Shown in pieces: positions 14,801-26,890 of a stretch of DNA of 64,000 nt; positions within the stretch are counted from its first letter, which is position 1; the number at the start of each line of letters is the position of its first letter. The position numbers and the translations under genes were made by a program. The stretch is from Pocillopora verrucosa (Eukaryota; Cnidaria; Anthozoa; Scleractinia; Pocilloporidae): NCBI RefSeq assembly GCF_036669915.1, contig NC_089322.1, positions 4,373,192-4,437,191 on the forward strand, read 5' to 3'. The notes beneath the pieces were generated by a model. That model had not been told where the DNA came from. It saw only the letters and a program-made list of their open reading frames with translations, and searched no databases.

Positions 14801-17800
14801 ATTTTCAATCTTAAAAAGAATCAGGGCAGAATGTTTGTAATCTTTCGTTTCTTTATCATAAAAAACCCTAAGGAAAAATTCAGTAACGTTAAAAAGTTAC
14901 AATAAATTATTTTTCATTTCATAATAAATTTTATCATGTGAACGTTCAGGTTGAGATTAACCAAAATTTTAAAAGCATACTGAAAACCTACTCAGGCTGA
15001 GAGTCAGTTGAGAACGTCTTTATTTAGCTCATTTTTTGTGTGAGGAGTATAACCGCGAGAGAATCAACAGTTTATATTTTCTTGGTATCAAGTGCAAAGG
15101 AAATGTAAAATTGTGGTCTAACAGGAAAATAGACTCAAGTACTTAGGAAAATTTTCTAACATCGACAATGCGATTTTCTTATTGCACGATACAGTGAAGG
15201 ATTGAAATGTCATGAACGTTTTCAGGCTCAAATCGCCAAAGAAAAAACAAGGAACGTTCAGCCTCAGCCCTAAAATTAGGCATTGATATAAAAAAAAGAA
15301 ACTGTTTGACTGAATTGTAGAGAAATTTATCATGCATGTCATAGATTCGGTCGTATAAATATCTGATGTTTACAAAAGGATTATAAATATAAAACTGGAT
15401 AATCTGGGGCTGAACGAGTTACGATGAACATCTACTACAGTTTGACTCTTTGTCAATGCACCATTATAAAGGAAACATGTCGTGTTCCTGTGTTATTCGA
15501 AAATGCCCCTGATATTCACACGAGAGCTTTCACAAATATCTTCTCTATGAATTATTTATATATACTCTTTTTTAATAAAGATCGGAAATTTGTTTTCGCA
15601 GCAGGAATGGCGCTGAAATGTTCGTGATATCTGAATATATTTTAACATATCGTTACATTAAATTCGATTTTGTTTGGGAATAAAAACTTTCGAAAATTTC
15701 GGACACATTTTCTTCGTATGGAGTCGAGTTTCAAACTGTTTTCTGGGTTAAGGGTTTATGGGTTAGAATTTTAGGTGGAAATTACCTCCAAAGTGTATAT
15801 TACACGAGGATCGTTCAAATCATTCGGAATATCAAACATATGAATTCATCCTTTGTGGGCCATGGATCCAAGTTTATGCTTGACGTCGACAAATTTCCTG
15901 GCGCTGTTGATGCTCTCTGTTTCTCAGACTCATTCGTTGATTCCTTGATCGAGCGGTGGAGGTTCTCTATTTTTGTTTCTTGCAAAGATGAAACAGTATT
16001 TCTCGTTTTCGACGGTACTGCGCTTGAAGCACGCTCCTGATTCAGCTTAGCGAATTCTTTCTGGCTTTCTAGTAGAGATATCTTTCTGTGTATTCGTTTC
16101 AGAATAACTGACGGTTTCCTCTTGCCGAAAAATCGATCTTCCACTTTCAAGCAACCATTTTTCTTGTCGAGGTCTATGCTTTCCATCTAGCAGATTTGAT
16201 GCGTCAATTCCTTCTCGTCAGTCGAAGTTTGCAATTGTTGGCTTTCCAGCTTTAAATTATCCGATTAAAAGCTTTCGTTTTTTTCCTGTGAATATAATTT
16301 GCCACCTTTTTTTTCTTCTCTGGTTGATCAGCTCATTTCTTTAAATTCGAATCTTTTGTGTTTTTCTGTTTGATGTACAGTACAGTAAACACTGTTTCCT
16401 CCTCGAAAACAATCGCACAAAACTACGCGTTATTGTTGTGCTCGGTGAAATATCAATTAAGGCTTTGGCAAAGTGCATTGATCCTTTACAACACGTCCGA
16501 ACAAAGGGGTTAATTGAAGGTGACCATCTCGTAGCATGAAAGAACAATAACAAAAATCAGCTAACCACGGTAAAATCTATCGTGAGAGAAGTCTAAATGG
16601 TCCCAGGAACAATTTAGCAGCAATCTATAAATTATTCAGCTCACTTCATGCGGAGAAAATTTGTTTTCTTATAAATCGCTGTTCCCTGTCGCTTCTGTGA
16701 GGTGGATTCAAAGTTCGCCGCGATCGTTTTGTGAAATAAAGGTAACCATGGCATTTTTAATTGCTTAAGCTCTCTTCAATGATATGTTTTAGCAGCTTTC
16801 ACAACAGGTGATGAAAAAATTTGCATTTGCCAACAAGTAGGACGAAACACGGTGACAGTCCATTTACACAAAAAACAAAGTGACAGAGAGGTGGTAATTG
16901 ATTTCATTCTGTGAATATTTTTTTTGGTCAAGGCACGATGGCCAAATATATCGAAGAAGATGGAAGACAGCGCAGCAGATTTGAAATGAATGCAATATTC
17001 TCTCCAGATATTCAGTTCGCAAATTTTTTTTTCATGTGTGTCTTTCCGAAAATGGATCTCATTTTATTAAGTTATTGCTACCATGAACAAAATTCGGGAT
17101 TGTCAAAATAATTTCCAGTTGTGTTTACATGATTTTCCCTCTTTTTTTGTCTCTTTGCCCTACATTAGGTGCACTCCAGTGGACTATACTATATAGATTC
17201 TCTGTGTTTACAGAAGTAAATTATCCACTGAATTGCGTGTGTGCGATTATTTGACTGCTGTGTTCCGCTGTGTTGACGCCGCTTAATCCCTCAGCCTCGT
17301 TCCCAGGGGTTACTCAGTCAGTTTTCAAAATGGCAGCTGGTCAAGTAACCTGTGATTTTGTGCTTTAATTATTTCAGGTGCTGGAACTCTTCCCAGGCTC
17401 GAGGATAACTTTCAAGATGTTTTCAGTGGCTACTGCACTGTGCGAAAAAGTAACCATTCTGGAGTAAGCATATTTCACGTCCTACTGAGAACATGTTTGC
17501 AGTAGTCCTTTGGTCATTAAATCCAGCATGGATAAAACCATCTTCATTGAATTTCTACTATCAGAAACCCGTTGTATAAATGTCCCCAAAAAGTAGAAGC
17601 TAAATCACTGTTTTTTGCGCCTTATTGATTTTTTTTTATTACGGGTGCAGTTTTTAGGTTACACCCCCCTCTCCCTCCCTTCCCCCTGAAAAAAAGAAAA
17701 ACAACAAAAAGCAATTAGATCTCCCCATAGCCAATAAAATACATTTGATTTGTCCACGTGATGCAGGGACGTGGCCTGGGTGTCATGTAAAGTGAGAATT

Positions 17801-19137
17801 TGAGCTTACGAAGTGCTATACACAACTATGATTACTAATTTAATTATTAATTTTTCATTAACTTCATCAAGTGCGTTTGTCAAGCAGCTGGTCGAAGAAC
17901 TAGACCTGTTTGAATTGGAGTGTAAATTGGACATGTTCAGGGTGAGAGAACGTTGTATCCTGTTTGTTGTTGTGCTATTTGGTTTTTCTGTTCGTCTACT
18001 TTACTGATAAAAGCGATCGCCATGGTTGGCCTAACCTCAAGGTCGCCGAGCGGGACAGCATATTAGCTTTCGATACTTTGCCCGCTGTTAGTAGAGAGTT
18101 ACAGCACACAAAAAGGAACGAATGTTTTGTAATTTACGCCCTTTTAAATTTGTAGTGTCCAGTTCAGTTTCCAAGTTTTTCGCTTTCTGTTTTCAGAATA
18201 TGTTTTTTGTCACGGGTGATTTCTCTGTAACTTACATTACCGCTGACCAGCTAAGAATCGAATTGAAGGCCGGTGGGCTCAACCAGAATCAGGAGGATCA
18301 CGTGATAAGGCATATACTTCAGTCCAGCGATACTGGAGAGGTGAGAATCTGTCAATCATTCTCGCGCACGCGAGACTTTAGTAAATTGAGGTTGGACTCC
18401 CGAGATGGCTTAACTTAAGGGGTCTGGGTTCGAGCTCTACACGGGTGACTTAGTTGTATTCGCGGGGAAGACACTTTATTCTCAGCGTGTCATCCTCCAT
18501 CCGACATGGTAAATAGAAAGCAGAAAACTATTGCAAAAACTTCACTAGCTGTTCCAAAGTCGGGGGGGGGGAAGATAGAGTGAAATCATGTTCAGGGGGA
18601 GATGCAATACTCGCGTGTGCTTCATGCTTTGGAAACTAGAATAGGCTACAGCACTGACGGCAGAAATCTCTTTTTCTACTCTTAAACTGTTCGGGATTTC
18701 GTGACTCAGCTTTTGTTGTTTTCTCCTGAGATGTAAATTACAACGTCTGGTTTTGCGCAGCCATTTTGCTTTACATACATTGCTGACACATTTTTTTTAT
18801 CTCACCCGTTTGATTAGTTTTATGAACAACGACAGCATTCATATCCTTGCAAGCACTCCATTTTCAAAGTGTTGTGATGTCAAATTTATTATAGTTATTA
18901 AAGAGCTTTTAGTTTAGAAGAGGACTTTTGGATCGATTACATTATTTCGTGACATCCTATAATCCTTGAGCAAAGTGAATTCGTTATCTTCATTCTTACG
19001 TGTACTTTCGTTTCTTCTAGATTTCGTTTCTGGATTATATGGCGTATCTACCACTTTTCCTGTCCATCCACCAAAATATCTGCGACAACGCCCTTGATAT
19101 GTCACGCAACAAGTATCAACGTAACAGTACAACATGA
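2334..19137 (+). CDS. Large EF-hand protein with zinc-type site and 12-Cys array, 22 exons
   Basis: Exons: 2334-2472, 4524-4708, 5128-5247, 5707-5775, 5948-6010, 6570-7940, 8487-8703, 9066-9470, 10186-10572, 10987-11037, 11399-11475, 12349-12380, 12486-12615, 12807-13314, 13626-13701, 14032-14081, 14323-14438, 14671-14745, 17378-17463, 17872-17941, 18197-18340, 19021-19137. All 21 introns are GT-AG and phase-consistent, giving 1,495 residues and a TGA stop. I chose ATG 2334 (context ACCATGG) because its frame leaves phase 1, which the strong acceptor at 4521-4523 needs; ATG 2344 would not fit. Domains seen: CxxC pairs at residues 213/216 and 243/246; charged disordered stretches at about 290-860 and 1,030-1,250; a Cys array at 911-961; one fairly clear EF loop at about 1322-1333 (DxDxDG, but Gln instead of Glu at position 12); a degenerate second EF-like region near the C-terminus. 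The calcium-binding role is inference, and I cannot name the family. Small internal exons could be alternative. Confidence 0.88.
2783..2818. repeat. (AT)n microsatellite
   Basis: An uninterrupted run of alternating A and T of about 36 bases in intron 1 of the EF-hand gene, followed by a T tract. Confidence 0.9.
3766..3994. repeat. Dispersed ~210-bp repeat, intron 1 copy
   Basis: This stretch shares blocks with 55515-55720, 56080-56531 and 56601-56805: 'atcagtatgcatattctcc', 'gagaatttgtt', 'gatcatttcc..attctcatgacc', and 'gtaaggagaaatta..gccagtcactctta'. It probably belongs to the TTAA-ended MITE group described at 56 kb, but its ends are degraded and TTAA is not preserved here. It lies in intron 1 of the EF-hand gene. 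Confidence 0.6.
8143..8390. repeat. Degenerate 20-22 bp tandem repeat in intron 6
   Basis: About 12 imperfect units of the type 'gtccgaaaattggacaaaagt' in shortened form: each starts gtcc/gttc and contains gaaattgga or aaaattgac. Neighbouring units alternate between gtccg- and gttca- starts, suggesting a higher-order ~40-bp unit. It lies between exons 6 and 7 of the EF-hand gene. Minus-strand open frames through it are repeat artefacts. Confidence 0.75.
11560..12105. repeat. Repeat rich in tccgctt/tagaggt motifs, intron 11
   Basis: Repeated short blocks such as 'gtccgcttactagaggt', 'gtccctttaatagaggtgt' and 'gtccccttaatagaggttt' run through the intron between exons 11 and 12. Inside it is an exact 24-bp tandem duplication at about 11941-11988, containing 'tgtccgttgaattctttac'. 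It resembles the 'cgcttaatagaggt' type of simple interspersed repeat common in marine invertebrate genomes (from memory). Confidence 0.6.
13363..13560. repeat. Degenerate agtc-rich microsatellite, intron 14
   Basis: Many imperfect cagtcagt/gagtcagt units in the intron between exons 14 and 15 of the EF-hand gene. It is a 4-bp periodic repeat with interruptions. A similar but weaker stretch occurs at 55740-56080. Confidence 0.75.
15815..16186 (-). CDS. Hypothetical antisense ORF inside intron 18
   Basis: An open frame of 123 codons runs antisense inside the 2.6-kb intron between exons 18 and 19 of the EF-hand gene. The protein is hydrophilic, Lys/Arg/Ser/Glu-rich (segments such as KRIHRKISLLESQKEF), with no signal peptide, membrane segment or domain I recognise. 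The composition is more protein-like than most spurious frames here and the frame has a clean ATG. It has no paralogue in the window, and no splice partner or polyadenylation site was identified. It could be a nested single-exon gene, a retrocopy fragment or chance. Confidence 0.25.
   Translation of the reverse strand: MESIDLDKKNGCLKVEDRFFGKRKPSVILKRIHRKISLLESQKEFAKLNQERASSAVPSKTRNTVSSLQETKIENLHRSIKESTNESEKQRASTAPGNLSTSSINLDPWPTKDEFICLIFRMI
18396..18545 (+). repeat. tRNA-derived SINE fragment
   Basis: Contains a box-B-like segment 'gggttcgagctctac', then 'gaagacactttattctca' and 'catcctccatccgacatgg'. This is the order of a SINE family also seen at 26655-26890 ('ggattcgatcac', 'agcaaaacactaaactc', 'cctctctccacccagg'). 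It lies in the last intron of the EF-hand gene. The ends are not resolved. Confidence 0.55.
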
Positions 19138-19163
19138 CAACAAGTTACACTAATGGAGGATGC

Positions 19164-19249
19164 ATTGTGACATCCACTTAAACATTTGTGACAGCGCTCT
19201 CGACATGTCACGTGATAACGTAATGAAACTGTGTGACATCAAGTAACCC
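19164..19249 (+). repeat. Degenerate tandem copy of the EF-hand gene's last codons
   Basis: About 105 bp downstream of the matching part of the terminal exon, sequence again encodes a NICD-ALDMSR core in frame, followed by different residues and a TAA at 19247-19249. In the shared core most base differences fall at third positions (atc/att, tgc/tgt, gcc/gct, ctt/ctc, gat/gac, cgc/cgt). No good splice acceptor precedes it, so I treat it as a tandem duplicate of unknown status. Confidence 0.5.
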
Positions 19250-21371
19250 CACAGATATACTCTTGTCATGTCGTGTCATGCAACAAGAATCGACCTGACT
19301 TTAAGTGCACCTGGCTTAAGAGAGATACATCACGGCGGGTGCATGGCAGAATTAAAGCGAATTTGACATTTTCCGCAAGTCTTCAGTAAATTTAACGGGG
19401 AAACAAACACTTTGTTAAGCATGTGTTGTTAGGAGCTACGAAGACAATAATATAAAATAACAATAAAAATAATTTTGGTTAGAAATACAATTATATCTCA
19501 TTCTATGAGTACGTGTGATATTTGAGTCACAAAGCGTGAGGGAAGAGTCTTGAAGACTTTCCTTTAACGTTCTGCTCGCCCTCCCCTCGCAATCTCTTAG
19601 CGCCCTCCTCGCATGAAAAATACAAAAAATCCCCCCCTCTGTATAGGCTTGTCTGATGCAGGGCTAAATCATTTTTATCAACGTAGAATATTGCTCGTCT
19701 ACGTGTTAAAAATATCCAACCACCATAGCCCCTCCCTCCCACAAGTCAAGGAAGTGTGGGGTGCACTTAAGAATGTGTCTCTCTCGTTCCATGGTTATTT
19801 TAATAATACTAGGAGGAAATAAAAGAAGATTACTTCCTTAACCCTGGTATATGTCCTATGATGATAAATTTACACTCGAATGTAGCATTTTTTCTTTAAT
19901 ATACATACATGCATTCATGGATTTTATTTAGTCTCGAATTTAGAGAGTAGCACCCAAATGATAATATATTTAAGCTAACTACATTGAACTAATCATGATG
20001 ACGATTTAATTCTTTAAAACAAAAAATATATCTAGCCCAACTCAACAACTAATTTGTTAAAATTAACTCAGTATACTTAAGACTGCAATACAAGATTAAA
20101 ATTCCACTCATTTGTTCCCATTAAAATTTTAAATAAATAACTTCATTCGAACTTTGTACTGATTAGAGCAGTTGACACAACTAAAAAACTTGGCAGTAGT
20201 CGCAGTGTGTCGCGCTGGTGCGAGGACAACTCTTTGAGCTCTACTTTCAATAGTTCGAGTTCAAATCTTTCATTTTTAATTTTTTTCATCGATGCCATAT
20301 TTTTCTTTTGAAATCATCTTTACAATTTCATGGCAGAATCCTGCCAAGAGACGCTAAAATTTTTGGACTACCTTTGAAGAATGTTCAACTTAAACATAGA
20401 ACATGTTTTAGCCACTGGAACAAAACTATCTTCATTGAATGTCTACCATCAGAAACCTGTTGTGTAAAAAGCTCCAGAACGTAGAAGCTTTATCACTGGT
20501 TTTGCGCCTTTTTAGTTTTTTTTTTAATACTGTAATTTTTTTATTATTTTAAAAAGTTGCCACGTGAGATTATTTGAATATGTTTCGGGTTTGATTTGCA
20601 TACTAAAAATGCGTGCAAACAAAAATTGCGCCAAGTCTATTACATAATATTCAGTGATAGGTTTGTTGTTTTCTAATCCATATTCATGTGTAACTGTAGA
20701 ATGTGCCTCAAACCAAACAGGTCGTAGACGGGTGAGGACGTGTTACTGTGTAAGGAAAGTTTAACCAAGGGCGTACTTGACGTGCCAATGGCTAGGAGCT
20801 GGGGACATAACTGAACGTTATTTCAACCGAAGGTGAGTTTCGTTTTTCGTTTGGAAATTTTTGTTGTAACTTCATTCCCGTAACTGCTGGCGAATCATCA
20901 AACCAAACTTTCTGACACGTGTGCACTCGTTCAGCGCTTTAGGTTTTGTCTTCGAATAAGTTTTGTTTTCTTTATTTTGTTCGGAATTTGGAACCTTGAA
21001 CTTCTTAGATGTGTTCTTAAACCAATGCTGTATAACTGGTATTTTGAGAGACAAAAATCCAAATAAATCACGTTTCGAAACAGCAAAAGAAGAAGCTGAT
21101 TGCTTGCATAAAATTTAAACTCATTACAAAAAAGCCACGTGCGTTTGAGTTTTGAAGGAATGGCTATTTATAACGCGAAGGCGTATTGTGGCAGTTACGC
21201 TTTGCAAAAAGCCTTGTTAAAAATTTACTCATAGACAAATAGATTTTGTTTTGCCATAAGAACTTGTTTTTTTGTATCTCTTATTTTACTCTGAACTCCG
21301 TGGTATGTATACTTGAAATTTGAAAGTTGGGCAAACGACTTAAATGTTGTTTTGTTTATTTCTGGTTGCAG

Positions 21372-21470
21372 GAAAACATGAGATTAAAGAACAGGAAGGA
21401 AGAAAAAGAATTCATGAGGACAAACAGGAACATAATAGAGAAGAAACTCGGCAAAGATAAGAATTTATAA
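21372..21470 (+). CDS. Candidate terminal exon, function unknown
   Basis: A pyrimidine-containing acceptor (tttctggttgcag) is followed by 32 open codons and TAA. The encoded peptide is very Lys/Arg/Glu-rich (for example NRKEEKEFMRTNR). A GTGAGT donor at about 20833 upstream could belong to a preceding exon, but the frame I followed there does not join cleanly. If the ATG at 21378 is used, it is a 30-residue ORF. Gene identity is unknown. Confidence 0.25.
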   Translation, partial: ENMRLKNRKEEKEFMRTNRNIIEKKLGKDKNL

Positions 21471-24400
21471 ATCTTCAATATTGTTGTAATGTTATTTCAA
21501 TGGTACTGATATTGCAGAGTTACCGAAAGGTCAAGTCTTGGGTGATCATTCGATTCAAAAGATTTACCCACAGAATATTTCGGAATTGTTTTAGTTATAC
21601 CATACCGCGCTCAGTGTTTGGTCGAGAAAACTCGCCCGACGCTCGCATTCAATCAAATTCAGATCTAATCATTAAATCTAATCTTAAATTCAGATCTGGT
21701 CATTAGCGTTTTCTCGCGCTTCTGGAGGTTTGCTTGTTGTGTCCCGAGAAAAGTTGATGGATACAGAAATCTTTTTTATTGAGAATTTCTTCCCACCAAC
21801 TTTACACAATTGAATTTGGCATGACTCAGCTTGCTCAAGCTTTGACCTTCATGTAGGCTGTAGTGATTGGTACCATTGTCAAGTCTTGACGACTAAAAAG
21901 GGTTAAGTTACTATGGTGGATTTTTTAAGGTGGCACTGAAAGACAAACGTCAATCCAAAAAACTCTGAATATAGAGACGAGCATAGATTTCCGGCCCTGG
22001 TGAATCGCAAACAGCGAGGAAGTGGAAGCCATTTGTCAAAAATATTTCGGCTTTGGTTGGAATTATCCACACCAACAACGAAGAAACCAAATTGATTTAA
22101 AAATGCTCTATAAATAAATATTGTGGCCTTTGTTACCAAAGAAACAGTTTGCTTTAACTTGCTTTTTTATTTGTTGGAAAATAAGGATTCCTGAACGAGG
22201 TTATTTTGGGTAACATTTTGTCAAAAAAATTGTCTGTGCCACCTTGAAAGATTCACTTAAATTTCATTTCTGACTATTTATCCGTCTTGCAATGGACAAG
22301 AGAACATTAGAAACCAAAACCTATTATTGGTATAAAAAAATATTAAATTTCTTTTCATTTTCGCAAAAGAATAGCCATCTACGTACGACTTATTTAGAAA
22401 CGGCAACACCTCGGTTACGCTACATAGACAATACATTACCGCTGGACACAATGGTTAAATGAACGCGCTCCATATCCACGTGCACGTATACGAACGAAAT
22501 ACCGACACATGATTTATCAGAGGGGTTGAAGACCTCAACTGCATTTAAAACAACAACGAATGGCAGTTAACAGATAATTATAAATAATGACAGATTTTCT
22601 GAACGAATTGTTGTACAGCTCGACCTCACCAAGACGAATGTAACTGTAGTTTACAACGCAATTGACAATTTAGACCTTAAATTGTTTACTTTTTTCCTAT
22701 AAAATCTCAACTCGATAAAACAAAACAATTACTTAGAAATCTAGAGCAATTTTTCTGTATATAACTTTCAATCTACAACACTTACTGATCAACGTGATTC
22801 GCTTGCTAAACCCTCTTCAAAATTGACTGAACACAAACAACAACGAGAAATGTCAATGTCAACTTAACCACACTGAGACTTTTCTCTTTGTTTAATATAC
22901 AACATCTTCAATACATGTCAAAGTGACACGCTATAAGCTGGCGCTGGCTTCTGGTTAGAACGAGCAGGTTCATGAACGGCTAGGTGCCATCAAAAACGGG
23001 CATCCACAAGTTACCATCAACAAATTAATTTCACCTCAAATCAAAATTGACCAATCCTCAATCGCAACTGACGAAGGCTATTCAACACAATTGACTTGTA
23101 CTCGACTTTTTTAACTGAACCATTGACTGTAGAATAGCTTTTAAATTAATGAAATAAAATGGTCTTTTTATAAAATGTTTACGGAAACCCCAGTTTCCAA
23201 CGTTCTCTTGTCCTCATGCAAGTTTTGGGTAAACTTATGACTGGCTCTAGAGACTTAAAGAAATGTTTCTAAGACGGTTTTGATTCATTTTATGGTTATA
23301 CAGACCAAAACATTGACCATTTACCATCACAGAACTTTTGATTTATTGTGCAAAGCCTATGATTAAAGAACACATAGAAAACGTAATTTTGCTTGGAAGA
23401 TTTGGATCTTAAGTGCGTCCTTTTTTCCCTTTTTTTTAACGACCACATTGATTTACGAAAGCTGCAATATCTGATCTTTATTTCACAAATAACTCGGCTG
23501 ATGTAACATTTAAAAATGTTGACTGTCACATTTTACCAAAACAAGATAGTGTAATTCGTGTTGAGCTCAGGCTATTTTGTGAAAGTTTCGAGCTAATGAA
23601 AAGTAATTCGCGAAATAGGTTGGGGTCTGAAATCAGCTGAAAACTTGAAACTTTGAAGGATCTCATTAGCTGTTTCGGAAAAATATGTTCTTTACAGTGC
23701 ATATAAATTTTCCCTCAGCCTCAGACAATTGGAAGTGAACTTTTTAGCTTCTTAACTTCGGTCTTCAGTGCTCAGAAGTTTACTTTCCTAATGGGGAAAA
23801 AAATTGAAGAATGCCAAGACTGTTTGAAGAGTTTGGTCTGTATAACCAGTTGCAAGGTTATTACTTCGTTGGTTTTTTTTTTTAGTAACATTTGACTTAA
23901 AATATTAAAACTTGGATATTTTCTCTGAGCCAGTCAAGGGTTTTATCGTTGTATTTAATTTGTAAAGTAGAAAGACGTTTTTCTGTCATCGATTGATGTA
24001 ACACAGGACTGTAAGGAATCTTTTGGAAAATTTATCGGTGAATAGTAAAACTCGATTCGGTTAAATTCTTGTCTCAATAATTTGGAAAAGATAGGTGAAA
24101 CTAAGAAGTTATCTAATTGGGTAAACTTTTGTCACCTAAAAGAAAAAAAAAACAAAACACAAGTTTTCAGGGAGCATCGAAAAGAAAACAGAATTATATT
24201 GGTCTCGGTATTCATTTGGCGAGAAATATCGATCATTTTGTGTTAGATTTGTCCTGTACATCAAATTGTATCAAACAAAAAATCCGATGGCTGGAAAAGA
24301 TCTTGTAATAGCGTGTTTACATCTTGTGCAAAAACTTTCAAAAATCAGAATTCTAAGCCGTGAGAATTTGCTTATTGCTTGAAAAAAATTTTACTTCATC

Positions 24401-24545
24401 AAGAAGTAAGCTAAGAATCTAGTTTTGCATTAAGAAATTTGAACGAGATTCAGTCCAAAAATGATTTCTTTGAAAATTTTGCACAAGATGCTATTCACTT
24501 AACTTTTGGCGGAAAAGAGAGGGAAAACTATGTGCAAATTCAACC

Positions 24546-24871
24546 AAATTTTCCCGCCAAAAAACTTAGAATATATACGAATAAATTTTATTTCACACAT
24601 TTGTGATCGTTTAATAGAATTTTTATTAACTAATTAAAGAATTGCAAGACAAAAACTTTGTATTTTAGATTATTTAATGAATGAAATAAAGACAACTACA
24701 AAAAAAATAAACTCTTTGTTTTACAGACTTTATTCCATTACAGAAAAAATGACAACACAAATGAAGACGAACTTTTATTCAAATAAGAACAGCCAAAATT
24801 AAAAAAAAAAAAAACGGCGCATGCGTATTTTGAGCACCGTATTTTTTCTAAGTTTTTTGGCGGGAAAATTT
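24546..24871. mobile_element. MITE with perfect 24-bp terminal inverted repeats
   Basis: The left end (24546-24569) begins aaattttcccgccaaaaaac; the right end (24848-24871) is its exact reverse complement, ending tttggcgggaaaattt. The inside is AT-rich with no coding potential. Length is 326 bp. This is the form of a non-autonomous DNA transposon; the superfamily is not assigned. Flanking sequence also contains ttttggcgga and ttggcggtaa, so related copies may be nested around it. Confidence 0.8.
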
Positions 24872-26654
24872 GCCACATTTGAACAGATGTTATTTACAGA
24901 GCCAATAAATTTTTTTGGAAAAACTAAGAACATGCGTCTCTTGAGCGTCCGTATTTGGCGGTAAATTAAAAATTTTGAATTACTGTTACCAAGGAAAGTG
25001 TGCAGAAAAATAACATTTTTGTTTTAAACTCGTCCTGAATTTCTTCGAAAATTGCAAAAAAAAAACTTAGTGAGGAAATTTTAACGAAAATTCCCAAAAT
25101 AAAATCTAACTAATTTGCTTTCGTCCTCCATAATTAAACTGCTTGCGAGTAAATTTTGGAAATTAAACCATACAATCTGCCACGATTCGTTTTGAGCAAT
25201 CTCGCTTGAAGGGGAACCGAGTTAAGTTTGTGTGCAACCATTGTCTACCTCAGCTGTAAACTTGTCTGTCGCTTGAGTGATTGCTTTTCGCTCTTGTGCT
25301 TCGAGTCTTGACTTGAAACTTCAAGCGACAAGGAAGCTGCAAATGAAGAACAGAAGAATGAGTTATTCTTGGCTCTGTACAATGACAACAAATCAAATGA
25401 GTACGTGAGAGCTTTATGTGGATACTAGCGGAGGAAAGAATTGGCAGAAATTTGCATTCTTTTTTAACGTACGCTAAAAATTTTCAACGAAAGTCAAAGA
25501 TAATTTCCAGTACGAGGTACTTAACCATTTGTTTTCCTATTATACTTACGCTTTCAAAAAATGCGAATTGCAGTCTGAACTAAAATTTTCCATTTTCTAT
25601 AACTTTATTTATCATAGAAATGGCGTCGACAATGTTCGAAGTTTTTTAGACTTGTGTTGTGTAATGAGTTCTATTGTGAAAACCAGTGAGAGATCGATGG
25701 CAATAGACTCTGATTATCATGAATCGTTTTCACCGCCCACTTAGTTAACATTTTTTCGCCGTTTCCTGTGGCATCGGCAAGTATTTCTACGATCGAAGTC
25801 GCATTTTCTCAACCCTACGAACCGAGAACCGGCTCTCTTTCGTTGAGGATATTTCTTCCGTTTTTTCTTCCACCTGAACAAGTTCATCCGTTTTAAAATT
25901 TTTCCGTGCATACCGATTTGCTATTTCGCAAACCAAATTCTTTTCAGTTTTCTTTTGTCCCCCTTTTTGTTGGTAAACCTTACACAACGTCTTGCTTTAC
26001 AATCGCTGTACTAATTTATTTCATTTTCACGATGGATGGATAAAAATTCAGTTTGCACGTTCAGAATGCAAAAAATGTCATAACATTTTGCATAAATGAG
26101 GCAATTTCAAAATGCAACGAAGAAACTTAGCAAAAAAAATAATGATAAATACAATGTAGACAGAAAGTTCTGCAAACTATTTTGCGGGTTTGCTGATAGC
26201 CCTCGAAGCACAAAATTAAGTTCACGCTGAAAAAAAAATCCCCTAGAAGATTTATTACCCTCAGTCAAATGAAAACCTATTCTTTCGGACCTGCCCGAAA
26301 TACTTGTCTTCATCTCCGAATCGTTTTGTATGCATGATTTTAACACTTTAGATTTCATTTGTATTCATTCTCTGATACTAGAACACAAACAGAAGTTTAA
26401 GTCACCTCGAGACGCAGAAATTTGTTTCCATAAAACTATTGTCATTCTGCAGAAAAATCTTTGGCGAAAGTTTCATGCTACTGAATAAAATTTTAATCGA
26501 AGAGAAGCCACCCTGAAAGTTCCTTTTCCTTTTTAACAAATTTTATTATCTTCTGCCCGTATCCATGCAGTTTATCTCCATCAGGTTCTTGCTTGTTATT
26601 TGACTGAGAAAAAGAGCGATTGTTAGATAACGAGGATATTCGTGGAGAAGAGAA

Positions 26655-26890
26655 GACACATAGCCTAATTAGCAGACTGGACTCTGGGTCGAGAAGTCCG
26701 GATTCGATCACTTGCATCGTGATGTGTTCTTGAGCAAAACACTAAACTCCCACAACGCATGCCTCTCTCCACCCAGGAGTTTAAATGCGTACCTGTAAAA
26801 TGTCAGGGAAACCCTACAAAATCCTGGGGGAGGGGGGTAATCTACATCCCATTCAGGGCAAGTAGCAGCACTTTGAGTCGCTTTGTGCCA
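26655..26890 (+). repeat. tRNA-derived SINE
   Basis: Order of landmarks: 'agcagactggactctgggtc', box-B-like 'ggattcgatcac', 'cttgagcaaaacactaaac', 'gcctctctccacccagg', then 'aatcctgggggagg'. It matches the layout of a SINE widespread in anthozoan genomes (from memory) and the fragment at 18396-18545. Box A is degraded. Confidence 0.6.

Larger units (their letters stand above)
19138..24545. other. Gene-poor stretch after the EF-hand gene
   Basis: No convincing gene. It holds a degenerate copy of the EF-hand gene's final codons (19164-19249), an AATAAA at about 19463 that could serve that gene, a tRNA-like 'ttcgagttcaaatcttt' at about 20256, and one exon-like piece at 21372-21470. The rest is AT-rich with many short frames. 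Confidence 0.5.
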
